Shown piece after piece: positions 49,911-60,161 of a DNA stretch of 64,000 nt. The stretch covers positions 44,835,066 to 44,899,065 of the forward strand of contig NC_092862.1 in NCBI RefSeq assembly GCF_032062135.1, written 5' to 3'. The notes beneath the pieces are model-generated. The model saw nothing but the letters and a program-made list of their open reading frames with translations. It did no database searches and was not told the origin of the DNA. The first letter of the stretch is position 1. Each line of letters opens with the position of its first letter. Source of the DNA: Pyxicephalus adspersus. Its lineage: Eukaryota > Chordata > Amphibia > Anura > Pyxicephalidae. The translations under genes were made by a program, and so were the position numbers.

Positions 49911-50829
49911 CAGGGGTCGGGAACCTATGGCTCGCGAGCCAGATGTGGCTGTTTTGATGGCTGCATTTGGCTCGCTGCCAAATCTTTAATAAAAAAAATA
50001 ATAAATAGATTTAATAGATTTTTAAAAAAAATTAGAACATCTATCTGCTGAGCGCAGGCCACGTCCTCCTCCGCATCGCATCCGGCATCCTTGTGACCCA
50101 TCCTACCTTGCCCCGCAGCATCTGCAGCCGAACGGCCCTAATCGTCCTCCACAGGCAGCCGTAAATTGAGGCCCCAGCTTCGGCCTAGCTCCCGTTGGTG
50201 CACCACTTTGCATCCTGCTTGTGCTGCCCCTGCTCTGCTGGGTGAGTCCTCATCTTGCACAGTGGCACAGTGCCACTTTCCACCAGTGGCTGAAAATCGA
50301 GTCCCCGGCTTTGGCCTAACCTGCCTTGACGGCCTGTAAGGGTCCATCCCACCAGCTACACAATTCATTACCTTCATTACCTCTGCCCTGCCCCACGGAC
50401 CACTACCTGGGGTGGTATCCTCCTCATCTCAGTCAGCTTGCTAATTGCAGAAACCCTTTTATTGAAGAAGATGGCTAAAAAAAAAAGATGAGGAGTATCG
50501 TACTTTTCAGCAGGAATGGACAGAAGAATTCGCCTTTGTGGAGAGAGTAGGTTCTGCAGTGTGTCTAATATGCAATGATAAAAATGCATCGATGAAACAG
50601 TCAAATATAAAGTGGCACTTGGACACACGCCATACTACATTTGTCGCATTAATGGTAAGAAGTACTTTATTCATTCATTCATTATTCATTCATTGGTTAG
50701 CAACAGCATAACATAAAATGCACACACTTACTTGTATTTAGTTTTAAACATATTGTATGGCTCACGGAATTACATTTTAAAATATGTGGTGTTTATGGCT
50801 CTCTCAGCCAAAAAGGTTCCTGACCCCTG
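49911..50829 (+). mobile_element. hAT element keeping a BED zinc-finger exon
   Basis: CAGGGGTCGGGAACC and GGTTCCTGACCCCTG are perfect 15-bp inverted termini. ATCTATTC (49903-49910) and ATCTAGTC (50830-50837) are an 8-bp target duplication with one mismatch. Sub-terminal GGCTCGCGAGCC and TATGGCTCTCTCAGCC are also inverted in character. The interior keeps the 5' end of the transposase gene but not its catalytic or dimerisation regions, so it is an internally deleted, non-autonomous copy. Confidence 0.9.
50471..50665 (+). pseudogene. hAT transposase N-terminal fragment with BED-type zinc finger
   Basis: The ATG at 50471 starts MAKKKR and meets a stop because the following A run is one base out of frame. 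From 50488 the frame continues open as DEEYRTFQQEWTEEF, then AVCLICNDKNASM and WHLDTRH, a C-x2-C ... H-x4-H arrangement typical of the DNA-binding BED finger of hAT transposases. The frame ends at GTAAGA (50654-50659), a good splice-donor match, so this may be the first coding exon of the parent gene. The DDE/RNase H core is absent. Non-functional as a transposase. Confidence 0.75.
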
Positions 50830-51240
50830 ATCTAGTCCAAGCAGCCGCAGGGGAAGTCAGGATGTGCTGGGTATCCCACCAATACTGCACAACTCAGCCT
50901 CAGATCACAGTCTCTTCTGTCAAACAGGTAAGAATGCCTATTGCACATGGGACATCACCTGTCTTTTTTGGCAATAAAGCTCGGCCTGATTCCAAATTTT
51001 TAAAAGCAGAATTTTAGTTCCTCTCTAACTACTTTTAAAGTCTTGAACAGTCTAGAATGATGCTTTTCAAATGACTGCTAAATGGCTGGGCTTCTAAACT
51101 ACAGAAAACTATTGTATTTTAACAGGCGTCTTAGGCCTAGTGTAATTTCAAGTGGGTAGACTAATTTGCATTGTTTTGCTTGAAAGCAGAAAGCCATTCA
51201 AGTGTGCACATTGCTTTTCTCTACTAGACAGGGAGGCTTA

Positions 51241-51665
51241 CGCTAGGTACACACTCGCAATAATAGAAAACGAACGACTAACAATTATGCACAATTATTT
51301 TGAACGATCATATTGTGCACAATTCTGTACATGTTGTAACAATACGATCGCTCAAATATAATCCACCAATAGTGTACACACTCTAGATACGATCGTTTGA
51401 ACAATGCAAGAAGTGAAATGTAAAGGAGAAAGTGTATTGCAGAATCATCCACGATCACTGAACGACCGTACACACAATAGATTGCGAACAATCGTCGCTC
51501 AATCAGATCCGTTGGGTCGGTCGGTCGGTCGTTTCCAGTGACAATCCTTGTTCGTCTGCCTCATTAGTCAGTCGTTGTGCACTTTTTTTGGTAACGATTA
51601 TCGGACAATGAGTCGTTAGTCATTCATTTCCAACGATAATTATTGCAAGTGTGTACGCAGCTTTA
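51241..51665. mobile_element. TIR element, family A (copy A4)
   Basis: CGCTAGGTACACACTCGCAA at the left and TTGCAAGTGTGTACGCAGC at the right. Shares CACACAATAGATTGCGAACA and GGTCGGTCGGTCGTTTCC with A5 and A6. Related to A1/A2 at the termini and in layout, but more diverged inside. Non-coding. Confidence 0.8.
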
Positions 51666-51748
51666 GGCTATACTTGCTAATGCTTCTGCATACCTTTCTA
51701 CATTATGTCTAATCACTGTTCCTTTGGATCTATAATGCTGTGAAAACT

Positions 51749-51826
51749 TTTCCCCTTCTTTCCTCCCCCCTCCTGCTCTCCCCTCTTCCATCTTTTCCCC
51801 AATCTTCCCCCCCCCCCCCCTTTCCC
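51749..51826. repeat. Polypyrimidine tract
   Basis: Almost pure C and T for about 78 bases, including 14 consecutive C at 51807-51820. Confidence 0.9.
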
Positions 51827-51923
51827 CACCTATATGATTACAATTTGCAATGGACATACCCATGTATATTTATATGGTTTTCATTGATATAATGTTCACA
51901 TGGCGAATCTCTTTTACAAACTC

Positions 51924-51957
51924 CCCCGAAGAAGCCTACACAGGCGAAACATGTCGG
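51924..51957 (+). other. Hammerhead-core-like motif, copy 2
   Basis: CCCCGAAGAAGCC, loop TACACA, GGCGAAACATGTCGG. GCC and GGC pair around the loop as a three-base stem. Same pattern as 38108-38146. In a hammerhead core the first strand would read CUGANGA; here the U position is C, so activity is unlikely. Confidence 0.35.
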
Positions 51958-52164
51958 AGATGAGACTCCTAACTGCTTTACTCATGGACTTATAAGAATA
52001 ACATTTTTTTATATTTATGGTTCTCATGTTGTAATGTCACACTGGATGTCTTACCACTGTATTGATGAATAGCAAGTAAAATTATTATTTTTGTACTATA
52101 CGTTCACCCTCAAAACTTTTTGTTTTGAAATTACCTAGGAATTTTAGTCTATTGTAGCCCACAG
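51958..52164. other. Unique AT-rich spacer
   Basis: Nothing recognised. Confidence 0.5.
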
Positions 52165-52355
52165 TCAATCATTGTAAATGTATACACAGCACTAATTATT
52201 TCTATGGAGAGGAGAAGGGGCGAGTAAGGGGCACCCCTTTGTTACCCCCTTCCATAGGAGAGTACAACAGTGATCCCCAATTGGTCATTCAGTGATTCAC
52301 CAAGAGAAATTGATAAACAGTGTCTGGGTACTGCTGTACACACCCTAGATTCAGT
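52165..52355. mobile_element. Family B TIR element, partial (copy B7)
   Basis: GTATACACAGCACTAATT, TCTATGGAGAGGAGAAGG, AGTAAGGGGCACCCC and ACTGCTGTACACACC follow the order of family B, but the ends are gone. A family D MITE starts right after it. Confidence 0.5.
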
Positions 52356-52517
52356 GGGTCTTATTTAATAAAGCTCTACAAGGCTGGAGAGGTTACACTT
52401 TCATCAGTGAAGCCAGGTGATCCAGCAATCCTGGAATTCAGGTTTGCTGGATCAACCAGCTTCACTGATGAAAGTGTATTCTCTCCAGCCTTGGAGAGCT
52501 TTAAATAAACCAGATCC
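52356..52517. mobile_element. Palindromic MITE, family D (copy D6)
   Basis: GGGTCTTATTTAATAAAGCT and GAGCTTTAAATAAACCAGATCC termini region; TTCACTGATGAAAGTGTATT before the right arm. AGT flanks both sides (52353-52355, 52518-52520). Shortened in the centre. Confidence 0.8.
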
Positions 52518-52652
52518 AGTATGTCAGTATCATGAATATAAGTCTTTGCTGACTCCTGGGATTTATAGTGAGATTTGGTGAGTGCTGCTCCTTGTTGGAG
52601 GGTAAGTTAAGGAAGAAAAGTTCTGCCTCTACCAAGAAGGCCACCTCTACAC

Positions 52653-53082
52653 TAAAGCTAGGTACACACATGCAATAATTGTCATTAGAAAAGGAACGAC
52701 TAACGACAGATCAACGATTATGCACGATTATTTTGAACAATTGTATTGTACACAATTCTGTATATGCTGCAACAATACGATCATTCAAATATAATCCACC
52801 AATAATGTACACACACTAGATACGATCGTTTGAACAATGCAGGAAGTGACATGTAAAGGAGAAAATGTACTGCAGAACCATCTACGATCACTGAACGACC
52901 ATACACACAATAGATTGCGAACAATCATCGCCCAATCAAATCTGCTGGGACGGTCGTTCATTTCCAGTGACAATCTTCGTTCATCAGTGTTGTTGTGCAT
53001 TTTTTTTGTCAATGATTATTGGACGAACAGTTGTTAGTCGTTCATTTCCAACGATAATTTTGCATGTGTGTACCTAGCTTAA
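52653..53082. mobile_element. TIR element, family A (copy A5)
   Basis: TAAAGCTAGGTACACACATG at the left and CATGTGTGTACCTAGCTTAA at the right, an almost perfect inverted pair. Inside: GAAAAGGAACGACTAACGAC, CACACAATAGATTGCGAACA, GGACGGTCGTTCATTTCC. Confidence 0.85.
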
Positions 53083-53897
53083 AACACAATGCAGAACAAG
53101 GCATGGTAAGATAATAAAGGAAAATATTAGCTTCAGGGAGGCCACAGGCATTAGTGGTGACAATGATCTTTGCTTTAAATTATTATTTATATATGTGACT
53201 ATGTGACAGATATTTTGAAAATTTTTGTTTTCTGTAAAAAAAAAATCCTTAGATATTACAATATATCAGTAAAGAAATTATTGTTCAAGTAGGGACCCAA
53301 GTATGTTTTTTTTTTACAAGTTGTGGCTCTGTGTTAGCATAAAACACCAATAAGTCAAAACACAATTATTTCTCATATATCATTCATATGAAAATAGCTC
53401 AGACAACAGAATGAATCAACAATAAAACCAAGCAAACAGTCCTTGAAGTAAGAATGCTAACAAGACTTAAGTGAGTAAGCGGAAGTGCGGTTTCCGAGGG
53501 AGCAGCCGACTCGTCTTTGCTCACAAGCTGTCATATAGGTGATCAATGATTTATACATATTAATAAAACAGCAGTGACCCTCACATGACCTGCAAATCCA
53601 TAGGCAGTTAAAGAACCTTGCAGAACAGCTTCATCCCAGTCTGCTTGTGGAAAGGTTCCTCTATACAGTAAAGCAGCCAAACATTGACTTAAAAATGAAA
53701 AATGTTTGGCACAGTTTTTTGCAAATCCAGACCAAATAAAGCTGTAGATAAGGTAGTATTAAAATAAGTGTGCAAAGTGAAAATAGAACAGTTGATGATT
53801 TTTTAACATATTCCTCTTTTGTGTGGCTTATTTGGTTCTTGCATCCATATGCTTGCTTGCTTGCCCACCTCCTTTTCAACTATACCACTATCACCCA
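53083..53897. other. Unique AT-rich DNA
   Basis: Nothing recognised; a short TTGC run at 53852-53864. Confidence 0.5.
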
Positions 53898-53906
53898 TCC
53901 ATAAAT

Positions 53907-54672
53907 AAACACTTTTTTTGAAGGTCTGCAGTGTGTAAAAGCAAATCCTTGAAACTTAATCCAATCAAATTTAAACCTGGTGCAAAAAAAAAGTGGATGC
54001 ACAAATATCTACTACACAAAAATGCCCTATGTGCTTCACATGGTCCTGCCCCTAAAGACACTAGGGCCTCTTTACCTGAACCCCCAGGGCATAATGCTCC
54101 TAACAGGGGTTAAGATTCCAATACTCAGCCCACCCAGCTGGGAGGCTGCATTTGCAATAGAGCACCGACCAGATCCAAGCCTTCATCAGCAACTAGAAAA
54201 GGCTCTCCCGAAGAGAGACTCACTGACTTAGAAAGAGCCAGACCATAAGGCCATTAGCTATCCCTTCCTCCACCTTAAGGAAAAGAGCCTTTCTCATTTA
54301 GTGCAGAGTGCATAGTGCAAGTGACTCACAAACATAAAAAGTGCTTAAATAAAAAGTGCTGTGGAAAAATCCATGGCTGGCCTTTCAGCAGGATATAAAA
54401 ATAATTAATAAGTGCAGAAAAAGTGTGCCTATTAAGGGGTTTGTATTGAATGAATAAGGCATATTAGGACACCACTGGGCCGCCCAAACAGGGGTACAGA
54501 CTCCACAAAGCTTTCGCTCTTGACTAGGCAGCACCTGTAAACATCAGCTGATGGAGAGATCGTGCCCCAACAACCTCCCGCTGGAACCCCCTTTCCCTGA
54601 AGACATTGTGGTGTTCCTCCCTCTGGAACTGACAACAACAGATACATGATCTTAGCCAAAATACGAGAAGTG
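53907..54672 (-). mobile_element. U2 snRNA-headed retroposon with 9-bp target duplication
   Basis: Minus-strand element of 766 bases. Its 5' end (54672-54629) reads CACTTCTCG, TTTTGGCTAAGATCA, TATCTGTT and TCAGTT in the order of the first half of U2 snRNA, lacking the GUAGUA branch-recognition bases. Beyond that it is not U2: GAGGGAGGAACACCAC, CAGCTGATGTTTACAGGTGC, TGTTTGGGCGGCCCAGTGGT and on to a short A run at the 3' end (53912-53918). TCCATAAAT flanks both sides (53898-53906 and 54673-54681). The 5' edge coincides with the U2 transcript start to within a few bases, so this looks like a reverse-transcribed full-length RNA. No protein is evident. It may be an snRNA-derived SINE or a LINE 5' region carrying U2 sequence. 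Confidence 0.7.
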
Positions 54673-54681
54673 TCCATAAAT

Positions 54682-55497
54682 GCCCACTACACCAAATCCT
54701 ATGCACAATAGCAGGCTAGTGTTTTAAAATTACACAATAAACCAAATCTATATCTAATAACTACTGAATTTATAGAAACAGTAGTCAACAGACTCTGCAG
54801 TAATTCTACTTAGTAGAAAGGAGTCCATAAACTTTAGATAAATGTCTCCTGGTCCTATCTGATGACCATTGTTTCTCTTTGATAAGCTGTTGTGTCTTCA
54901 CAGTGTCTCCCCTGGTTCATTTCATGGGTCTGAACTTAGATAGTTTCCTGATATAAAACACTTTGTTGGGGGAAGTGCTGGCCAGAAGAGATGCCAGACA
55001 GTAGTTAGGTTTTGCCTTCTGTTATCTATGGCCAGCTTTACACACCACCTATATTATAAAAGGCATTCTGATGCCTCAAAACCATTCAAAAGACAGTCCT
55101 TCCATTTTGTAATCCAAAGATCAGTGAGTGGTAAAGCTATGTACCGCATATTATTGTATATTGAACAGAATTGTTCCTACAGAGCAGCGCCAAAGTTTGG
55201 AATACCCTAAAAACACAGCACACTGCTTGTTTGCTACCAAATAGAGCACAGTAATTTATAATTTAAAAAAAGCCTATGCAGGGAATATTATTTATAGCCC
55301 TTCCTGGTTTTTTTCATATTTGTTTTCCATTGTTTTCCAAACCATGTTGGACCTTTCATGTAAAATGTATTGAATGTAATGCATTATCCTTTTTTATGTG
55401 TTTCAGCGCATGCTGTGTTTTAGATGAATTAATGGCTAAAGTGTGTGGGGGCTTAGCATTACAGGCAGGCACAAACAGGACTTCTTGTTAAAGTAAA
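54682..55497. other. Unique DNA
   Basis: Nothing recognised. Confidence 0.5.
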
Positions 55498-55505
55498 ACC
55501 TAGAC

Positions 55506-55947
55506 GAGGGGTGCCCACACTTTTTTGGTTTGCAAGCTACTTTTAAAATGACCAAGTCAAAATTATCTACCAACAATAAATATGCTAAACATATATTTAT
55601 TTATATATATAAACCAAGTATACTTTATATTTAACATATATATTGTTTACCTTGCGTAACAACATCAACATGTATGGCACAATACAGTTCTGTACAATTT
55701 TGGCCATTACCTTACTCCGATGAGGTTTTAAACTGAATTGAATCAGCCAAAGTTGCATAGCCCGGAAAGTAGTTGCTTGTAGCCAAACTCAAACAGACTT
55801 CCAAATGATCGTCAGCCATGGTGGAACGGTATTTGGACCTAATATCTCCTGTGCGCGGTAGAGTTTTGAAAGGCAGGGCTCAGCTATCTACTCGCATTGC
55901 CTTTGCGATCTACCGGTAGATCGCAACACACGTGTTGATAACCCCTG
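55506..55947 (-). mobile_element. hAT element, internally deleted
   Basis: Ends AGGGGTGCCCACAC and GTGTTGATAACCCCTG are an imperfect inverted pair. ACCTAGAC (55498-55505) and CCCTAGAC (55948-55955) are 8-bp target duplications with one mismatch. GCGATCTACCGGTAGATCGC near the right end is a perfect 20-base palindrome typical of this family. A transposase tail is retained on the minus strand. Confidence 0.85.
55712..55837 (-). pseudogene. hAT transposase C-terminal tail
   Basis: Minus-strand frame of 41 codons plus stop: SKYRSTMADDHLEVCL, then ATSNYFPGYATLADSIQ and a natural-looking stop at 55712-55714. This matches the extreme C-terminus of vertebrate hAT transposases after the dimerisation domain (SKYRSTLTDEHL... 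CLRLA type, from memory). The frame runs further upstream as LPRTGDIR. Everything N-terminal to this, including the catalytic residues, has been deleted. Confidence 0.75.
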
Positions 55948-55955
55948 CCCTAGAC

Positions 55956-56044
55956 CATGGTGCAGATGCTTTCCTAGCAGGACAGGTCGAATTTCCCTTT
56001 TTGAATTTTACCAACTTTCCCATTTTCAGTTTGAATTTTTACTG
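55956..56044. other. Unique spacer
   Basis: Short stretch between two transposon relics; nothing recognised. Confidence 0.5.
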
Positions 56045-56560
56045 CTGTTTTAGAAATAAGTCACACTTTTATATTTTGTTGGACTGTCCATAGCTTTGGT
56101 TAAGGAACACATTCGCTGTGGTATCATTTTGGTAAGCTTATGCAATGTCACAACATTTATTTCCATACAGTATTCGATTCTAGGGTTTTCAACAAGATCT
56201 TGCGTTGATGATGAAAGAGGCGCACTGCAGCGTAATGTCTTCTGCAGCACATCCAAAGGATTATCAATGGGATTTATAGTCTGATCTAGTACTATGTGTG
56301 ACAATGGTGTCATGTTACCTGATCCACTCTTTCATGACCTGATGCAGGTAATACACTGGAATAGTCATCTTGGAATATGTCTGCGCCAGTGTAGAAAAAA
56401 ATTAATTTATGAAAGACCTGTGCATTCTTTATATTCAGATGGTCAGCTGTCTTACTTTTTTGGTAAAGTAACATTGCTAAACCTGACCAACAGATGGTAT
56501 GGAAACTTTTTGTTGACCAGGCAGTATATATATTCATACGCAATTTAAATAGGTCAGTAA
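56045..56560 (-). pseudogene. Tc1-like transposase, C-terminal half, decayed
   Basis: A different Tc1-type family from that at 6.2 kb. On the minus strand the frames read IFQDDYSSV (second catalytic aspartate region, about 56370-56345; family IFQDDN), then NPIDNPLDVLQKTLR (about 56272-56228; family NPIENLWDVLEKTLR), STQDLVENPRIEY, and EINVVTLHKLTKMIPQRM (about 56165-56112) and SPTKY at the C-terminus. The last catalytic glutamate is replaced by aspartate. The N-terminal half and the inverted repeats are not seen. Frameshifts lie between the blocks. Confidence 0.8.
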
Positions 56561-56654
56561 AAAATGCTGTCAATGTCCTTGAATGTTGTTCATATTTATA
56601 TATTTTCATGTAATTAAATGTATGTATGGGATTGCCATATCTGCTCATTACATA

Positions 56655-57285
56655 CCCTGTTTCCCCGATTATAAGGCACTGTCTTATATTTTTTGAAATG
56701 CCAAAATATGCCCTAGGTCTTATTTTCAGGGTGATGTCTTATTTTTCCATGAAGAAGACTACAGTACACATTTATTGTTNNNNNNNNNNNNNNNNNNNNN
56801 NNNNNNNNNNNNNNNNNNNNNNNNNNNNNNNNNNNNNNNNNNNNNNNNNNNNNNNNNNNNNNNNNNNNNNNNNNNNNNNNNNNNNNNNNNNNNNNNNNNN
56901 NNNNNNNNNNNNNNNNNNNNNNNNNNNNNNNNNNNNNNNNNNNNNNNNNNNNNNNNNNNNNNNNNNNNNNNNNNNNNNNNNNNNNNNNNNNNNNNNNNNN
57001 NNNNNNNNNNNNNNNNNNNNNNNNNNNNNNNNNNNNNNNNNNNGTACGGCCGGGTAACTCCGTTAGGGCAGGGATCAGCAGCTTGCTTCCTGGTGCAGAA
57101 TCGCGGGGGCGCGTGTGCCGGCTTGTTACTTTCAGTTTCGCTATGCACTGCAGCCAGCATCGAGGAGACACACACAGTATCAGGTATCGGAGGATTATTC
57201 GCGGGTGAGTGCCTTATTTTAATTATTTTAGCAAAAATCGGGGGTGGCTTATTTGATGGGGATGCCTTATAATCGGGGAAACACG
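56655..57285. mobile_element. TIR element (CCCCGATTATAAGGC ends) containing an assembly gap
   Basis: TGTTTCCCCGATTATAAGGC at the left and GCCTTATAATCGGGGAAACA at the right form a perfect 20-bp inverted repeat. GCCCTAGGTCTTATTTTCAG is a second family hallmark. I know related ends from reptile and amphibian genomes but not the superfamily. About 120 bases at the left and 240 at the right are known; the centre is unsequenced, so coding capacity cannot be judged. Confidence 0.75.
56780..57043. other. Assembly gap (264 N)
   Basis: Run of N inside the TIR element. Frames reported through it are meaningless. Confidence 0.99.
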
Positions 57286-58135
57286 CTATGCATGCTCTGC
57301 ATTCTAGCTTCAGTAACCCATAATGGTTCTGCATTAGTGCTCTTTTCCCAAATATATATATATATATAATCCAAACCAATAAAAGCAATGCAGGCCTTAT
57401 GTAACTGGTATTTAATCTCAACATATGGTAAGCAGAGAGGTTAAATAAAGCTGTCAGTTACACTGCTTCATCTACTGGTTCATCCCCATATTCATATGAA
57501 TATCACACTAAAAAAGACTTTAAGGTAGTAACTGCAATAATAATTTAAAATAGAATAGAATTTATACAAATGATACCAATAGTAATATTTCAAGTATATA
57601 CTCACTAAAATTCCCCACACTTTACCTTTAAATATAGTGACAGGAAAAAAGACACCAGTATTTAATTAATAATTGATATTTTTTCCAGAAATTGTAGTAT
57701 TATTATTAAGACAAATTAAAAGTAAGCATCTCACTATTGTTTTGTCTACAGGAAAAATCTGAAAAGGCAGCACATTTTATTATCTAAGTGATTCAAATGT
57801 TTTAATGAATTGAAGGACCTTGATGAAAGTGACATCACTGATAACAAAGTGTGTAGAGCAACAGATGTGTGACCTTGCATAGTTCCCATTACTTTTTCTA
57901 ATTGTAGATTGTTTTTGTGCAAGGTTTTGGAAAGCAAAAAAAAAAAAAAGAACAGTGTGAACCCTGGTGAACCTTGAAAACCTTCTAGTGCATCAATATA
58001 TAAAGCTCCTGAAAGCCCAATATATTTTTTACGCCAGAGAATGGGTTTTTATAAAAAGTCATCCTGCCATTGGTGTAAGCTTGGTCTGAGATATTTTAGC
58101 CACTAAGTAGTAATAGCTTGTACCAACAGATGACA
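57286..58135. other. Unique AT-rich DNA
   Basis: Nothing recognised. Confidence 0.5.
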
Positions 58136-58143
58136 CATTATAC

Positions 58144-58439
58144 CAGCGGTCACCAACCAATGGTCCACAAGAGAATTTTGTTGGTCCGCAGCTCTGGCTG
58201 GTGCGCCCCCGATTGGGGTCAGAAGAAGGAGGCACCTGCCAGAGCCACAGACCATGTCACCCGTACAGATTGCAGGCTCAGGGATGTGGACCGATTGCTC
58301 TCCCATCGCAGGCTCAGATCACGTCGTCACAATGGGGGAAGTTTTTTCCCTTTTGAGTGACACCCGGCTACCCACACATGCGTGGTCTGGAGACAGTAAA
58401 TTTATTGGTCGGTGGGTCCGAAGAGGTTGGCGACCACTG
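58144..58439 (+). mobile_element. hAT-type non-autonomous element with perfect 8-bp duplication
   Basis: CAGCGGTCACCAACC and GGTTGGCGACCACTG are inverted termini. CATTATAC flanks both ends exactly (58136-58143 and 58440-58447). The 296-base body is GC-richer than its surroundings and homologous, in reverse, to 6704-7031. No coding capacity. Confidence 0.9.
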
Positions 58440-58476
58440 CATTATACCATTGGAGTTGGTATTTGCCCATTCCCTT

Positions 58477-58700
58477 TTTTTTATAATCTTTTCATTGGGG
58501 ATTTTCAAATAAAGACAATACACGAAAAAGATAAGGAAATGCAACATATACAACATATATCAAGGAAACACAACATAAATTAACATACAAAGAACAGAGA
58601 TAAAACAAAACCTTTACACATAATGGAACGAACAATACAGGAAACAACATAAACTCAAATGTAAAACAGTGAAAACCTCATTACTCTCTGAATCTTATCA
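58477..58700 (-). mobile_element. LINE 3' end, short (copy L1-C)
   Basis: T run at 58477-58484 (A tail on the minus strand), then ATTTTCAAATAAAGACAATA and an A-rich stretch on the given strand, the same texture as the 3' untranslated regions of L1-A and L1-B. No ORF2 sequence, so severely 5'-truncated. Confidence 0.5.
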
Positions 58701-60161
58701 TAATGTTTTGTACATTATATACCATGTAGAATATTTAAATCGATCATGAATCGGTGCCATTCCCTATTTAAAGTGAAGACTTTATAATGCTGTTAGCTAT
58801 AAAATACTTTTGGTTTTTCCATACTTACATGAACTTATATTATATGACCAACAAGATGCTTCCATCCCTCTAAAAGCTACAATAATTGATATTTGCTGCA
58901 ACAACCATTATTTTCACAAATGATGACCATGGAGTATGGAAAATAACAGTTACATGGTTGTAAATTCTTATCTTGGTTTGTTTCTTTTTTGTTCCAGTAA
59001 GGCATAGGCCATATATTCTTATATGTGTCAGTGGGATTATTGAGTCTGTTTCATCTGTGGCTCTGTCATTTTCCATCCACAACTTTAGCCATACTCAGAT
59101 CACATTCTCTGTAGCATGGAACATACAGAGCATCAGCAGCCAGAGAAATTGGTAGAATGGGATAATCCCAGGGATGTTGGTTCTACATGTGCCAATGCCA
59201 GAATTAATGGTCGCATTGAATTGGGCTAGCCTGTCAATGTCTGCTGCTTTTTCGAGGTTCGAGTCCCAGACTGTCAGGGGGAATGGAGGAAGCGCTCAGC
59301 CAGTGGACTAGTAGATTGTAGAGAGGGGGCCATAGGAGGTGAGGAAGACGAAAAGCAAGTTGACTCAAAAAGCAAGTTCCCCTAGGCAAACTTTGATTGC
59401 ACTGTATATTGCAATTTGCAAACATTGCATTCTGTGCACACATACACTCTTAATAGTCTTAAAAGTGAGTCACAGTTTGGCAAAGCAAATAAACACTTGG
59501 GTGTCTTTGTGTTTGACTCAATGGGACACTGAAAGAAAACATGTTTAAAATATACATAACAGCTCATAATTTATATATGGAACACTGGTTTAGCTTTTCC
59601 AGCCATGCAATTTTTTAACCCACACCCAATTTTTTTTAGTATGGTACAAAGACACACCAGTTTTCTCACTTTACTAGACCTATGTATTGCAATTACAAAG
59701 CTGAGCATTAGTATAATAGTAATCATATAAAAAGTAGCGGTCAGCTCACTAATAGAAAACCTCAAGTTAGAATTAGATACTGGCACAAGTGCTGAACTCT
59801 TTCTTCTAACAATGCCAATTGACTGGCTTCTTTATATATCCAATGGCTTTAATACATTTTACATCCCTGACAAATTAGAAGTTGTCTCTGTGTTCTGACC
59901 TCATTTCCTTGCTTTAGTCAAGGACCTAGAAATAAAACTACAGTCAGGAAATATCTTCACCAACCTAAACATGGTACCTAAACATCGTATTAAAAGTCCA
60001 AAATAAAATTATTGAGAAATAATTACATTTAAAATTTTGTTTACAACATACAAATAACCTGAATCATATATCTTCTTTGATCAAGATCAATCTGAATCAT
60101 ATAACTTCTTATATCTAGATCAATATATCTTTTTGTCTGCACTCCCTTTAGTGTATTGTTG
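58701..60161. other. Unique DNA
   Basis: No gene recognised. 59220-59340 is GC-richer than its surroundings (GGTTCGAGTCCCAGACTGTC) but belongs to no family I know. Confidence 0.4.

Larger units (their letters stand above)
49781..51026. mobile_element. Family C TIR element split by a hAT insertion (copy C3)
   Basis: TTAAAGGAGAACTAAGTCC at the left; GCAGAATTTTAGTTCCTCT at the right, with CAAACAGGTAAGAATGCC inside. The hAT element 49911-50829 lies within it, so about 330 bases are its own. Confidence 0.6.

Noticed and set aside
48168..52517. CRISPR-like array of palindromic repeats
   Set aside because: The palindromes are dispersed MITE copies with separate insertion sites, not evenly spaced direct repeats, and the host is a vertebrate.
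53931..54231. Overlapping 60- and 83-codon plus-strand frames
   Set aside because: They lie antisense inside the U2-headed retroposon and match no protein.
54629..54672. Functional U2 snRNA gene
   Set aside because: Only the 5' part resembles U2, the branch-recognition bases are missing, the Sm site and 3' stem-loops are absent, and a target duplication marks it as retroposed.
56626..57424. Long open frames across the N run
   Set aside because: They exist only because unknown bases contain no stop codons.
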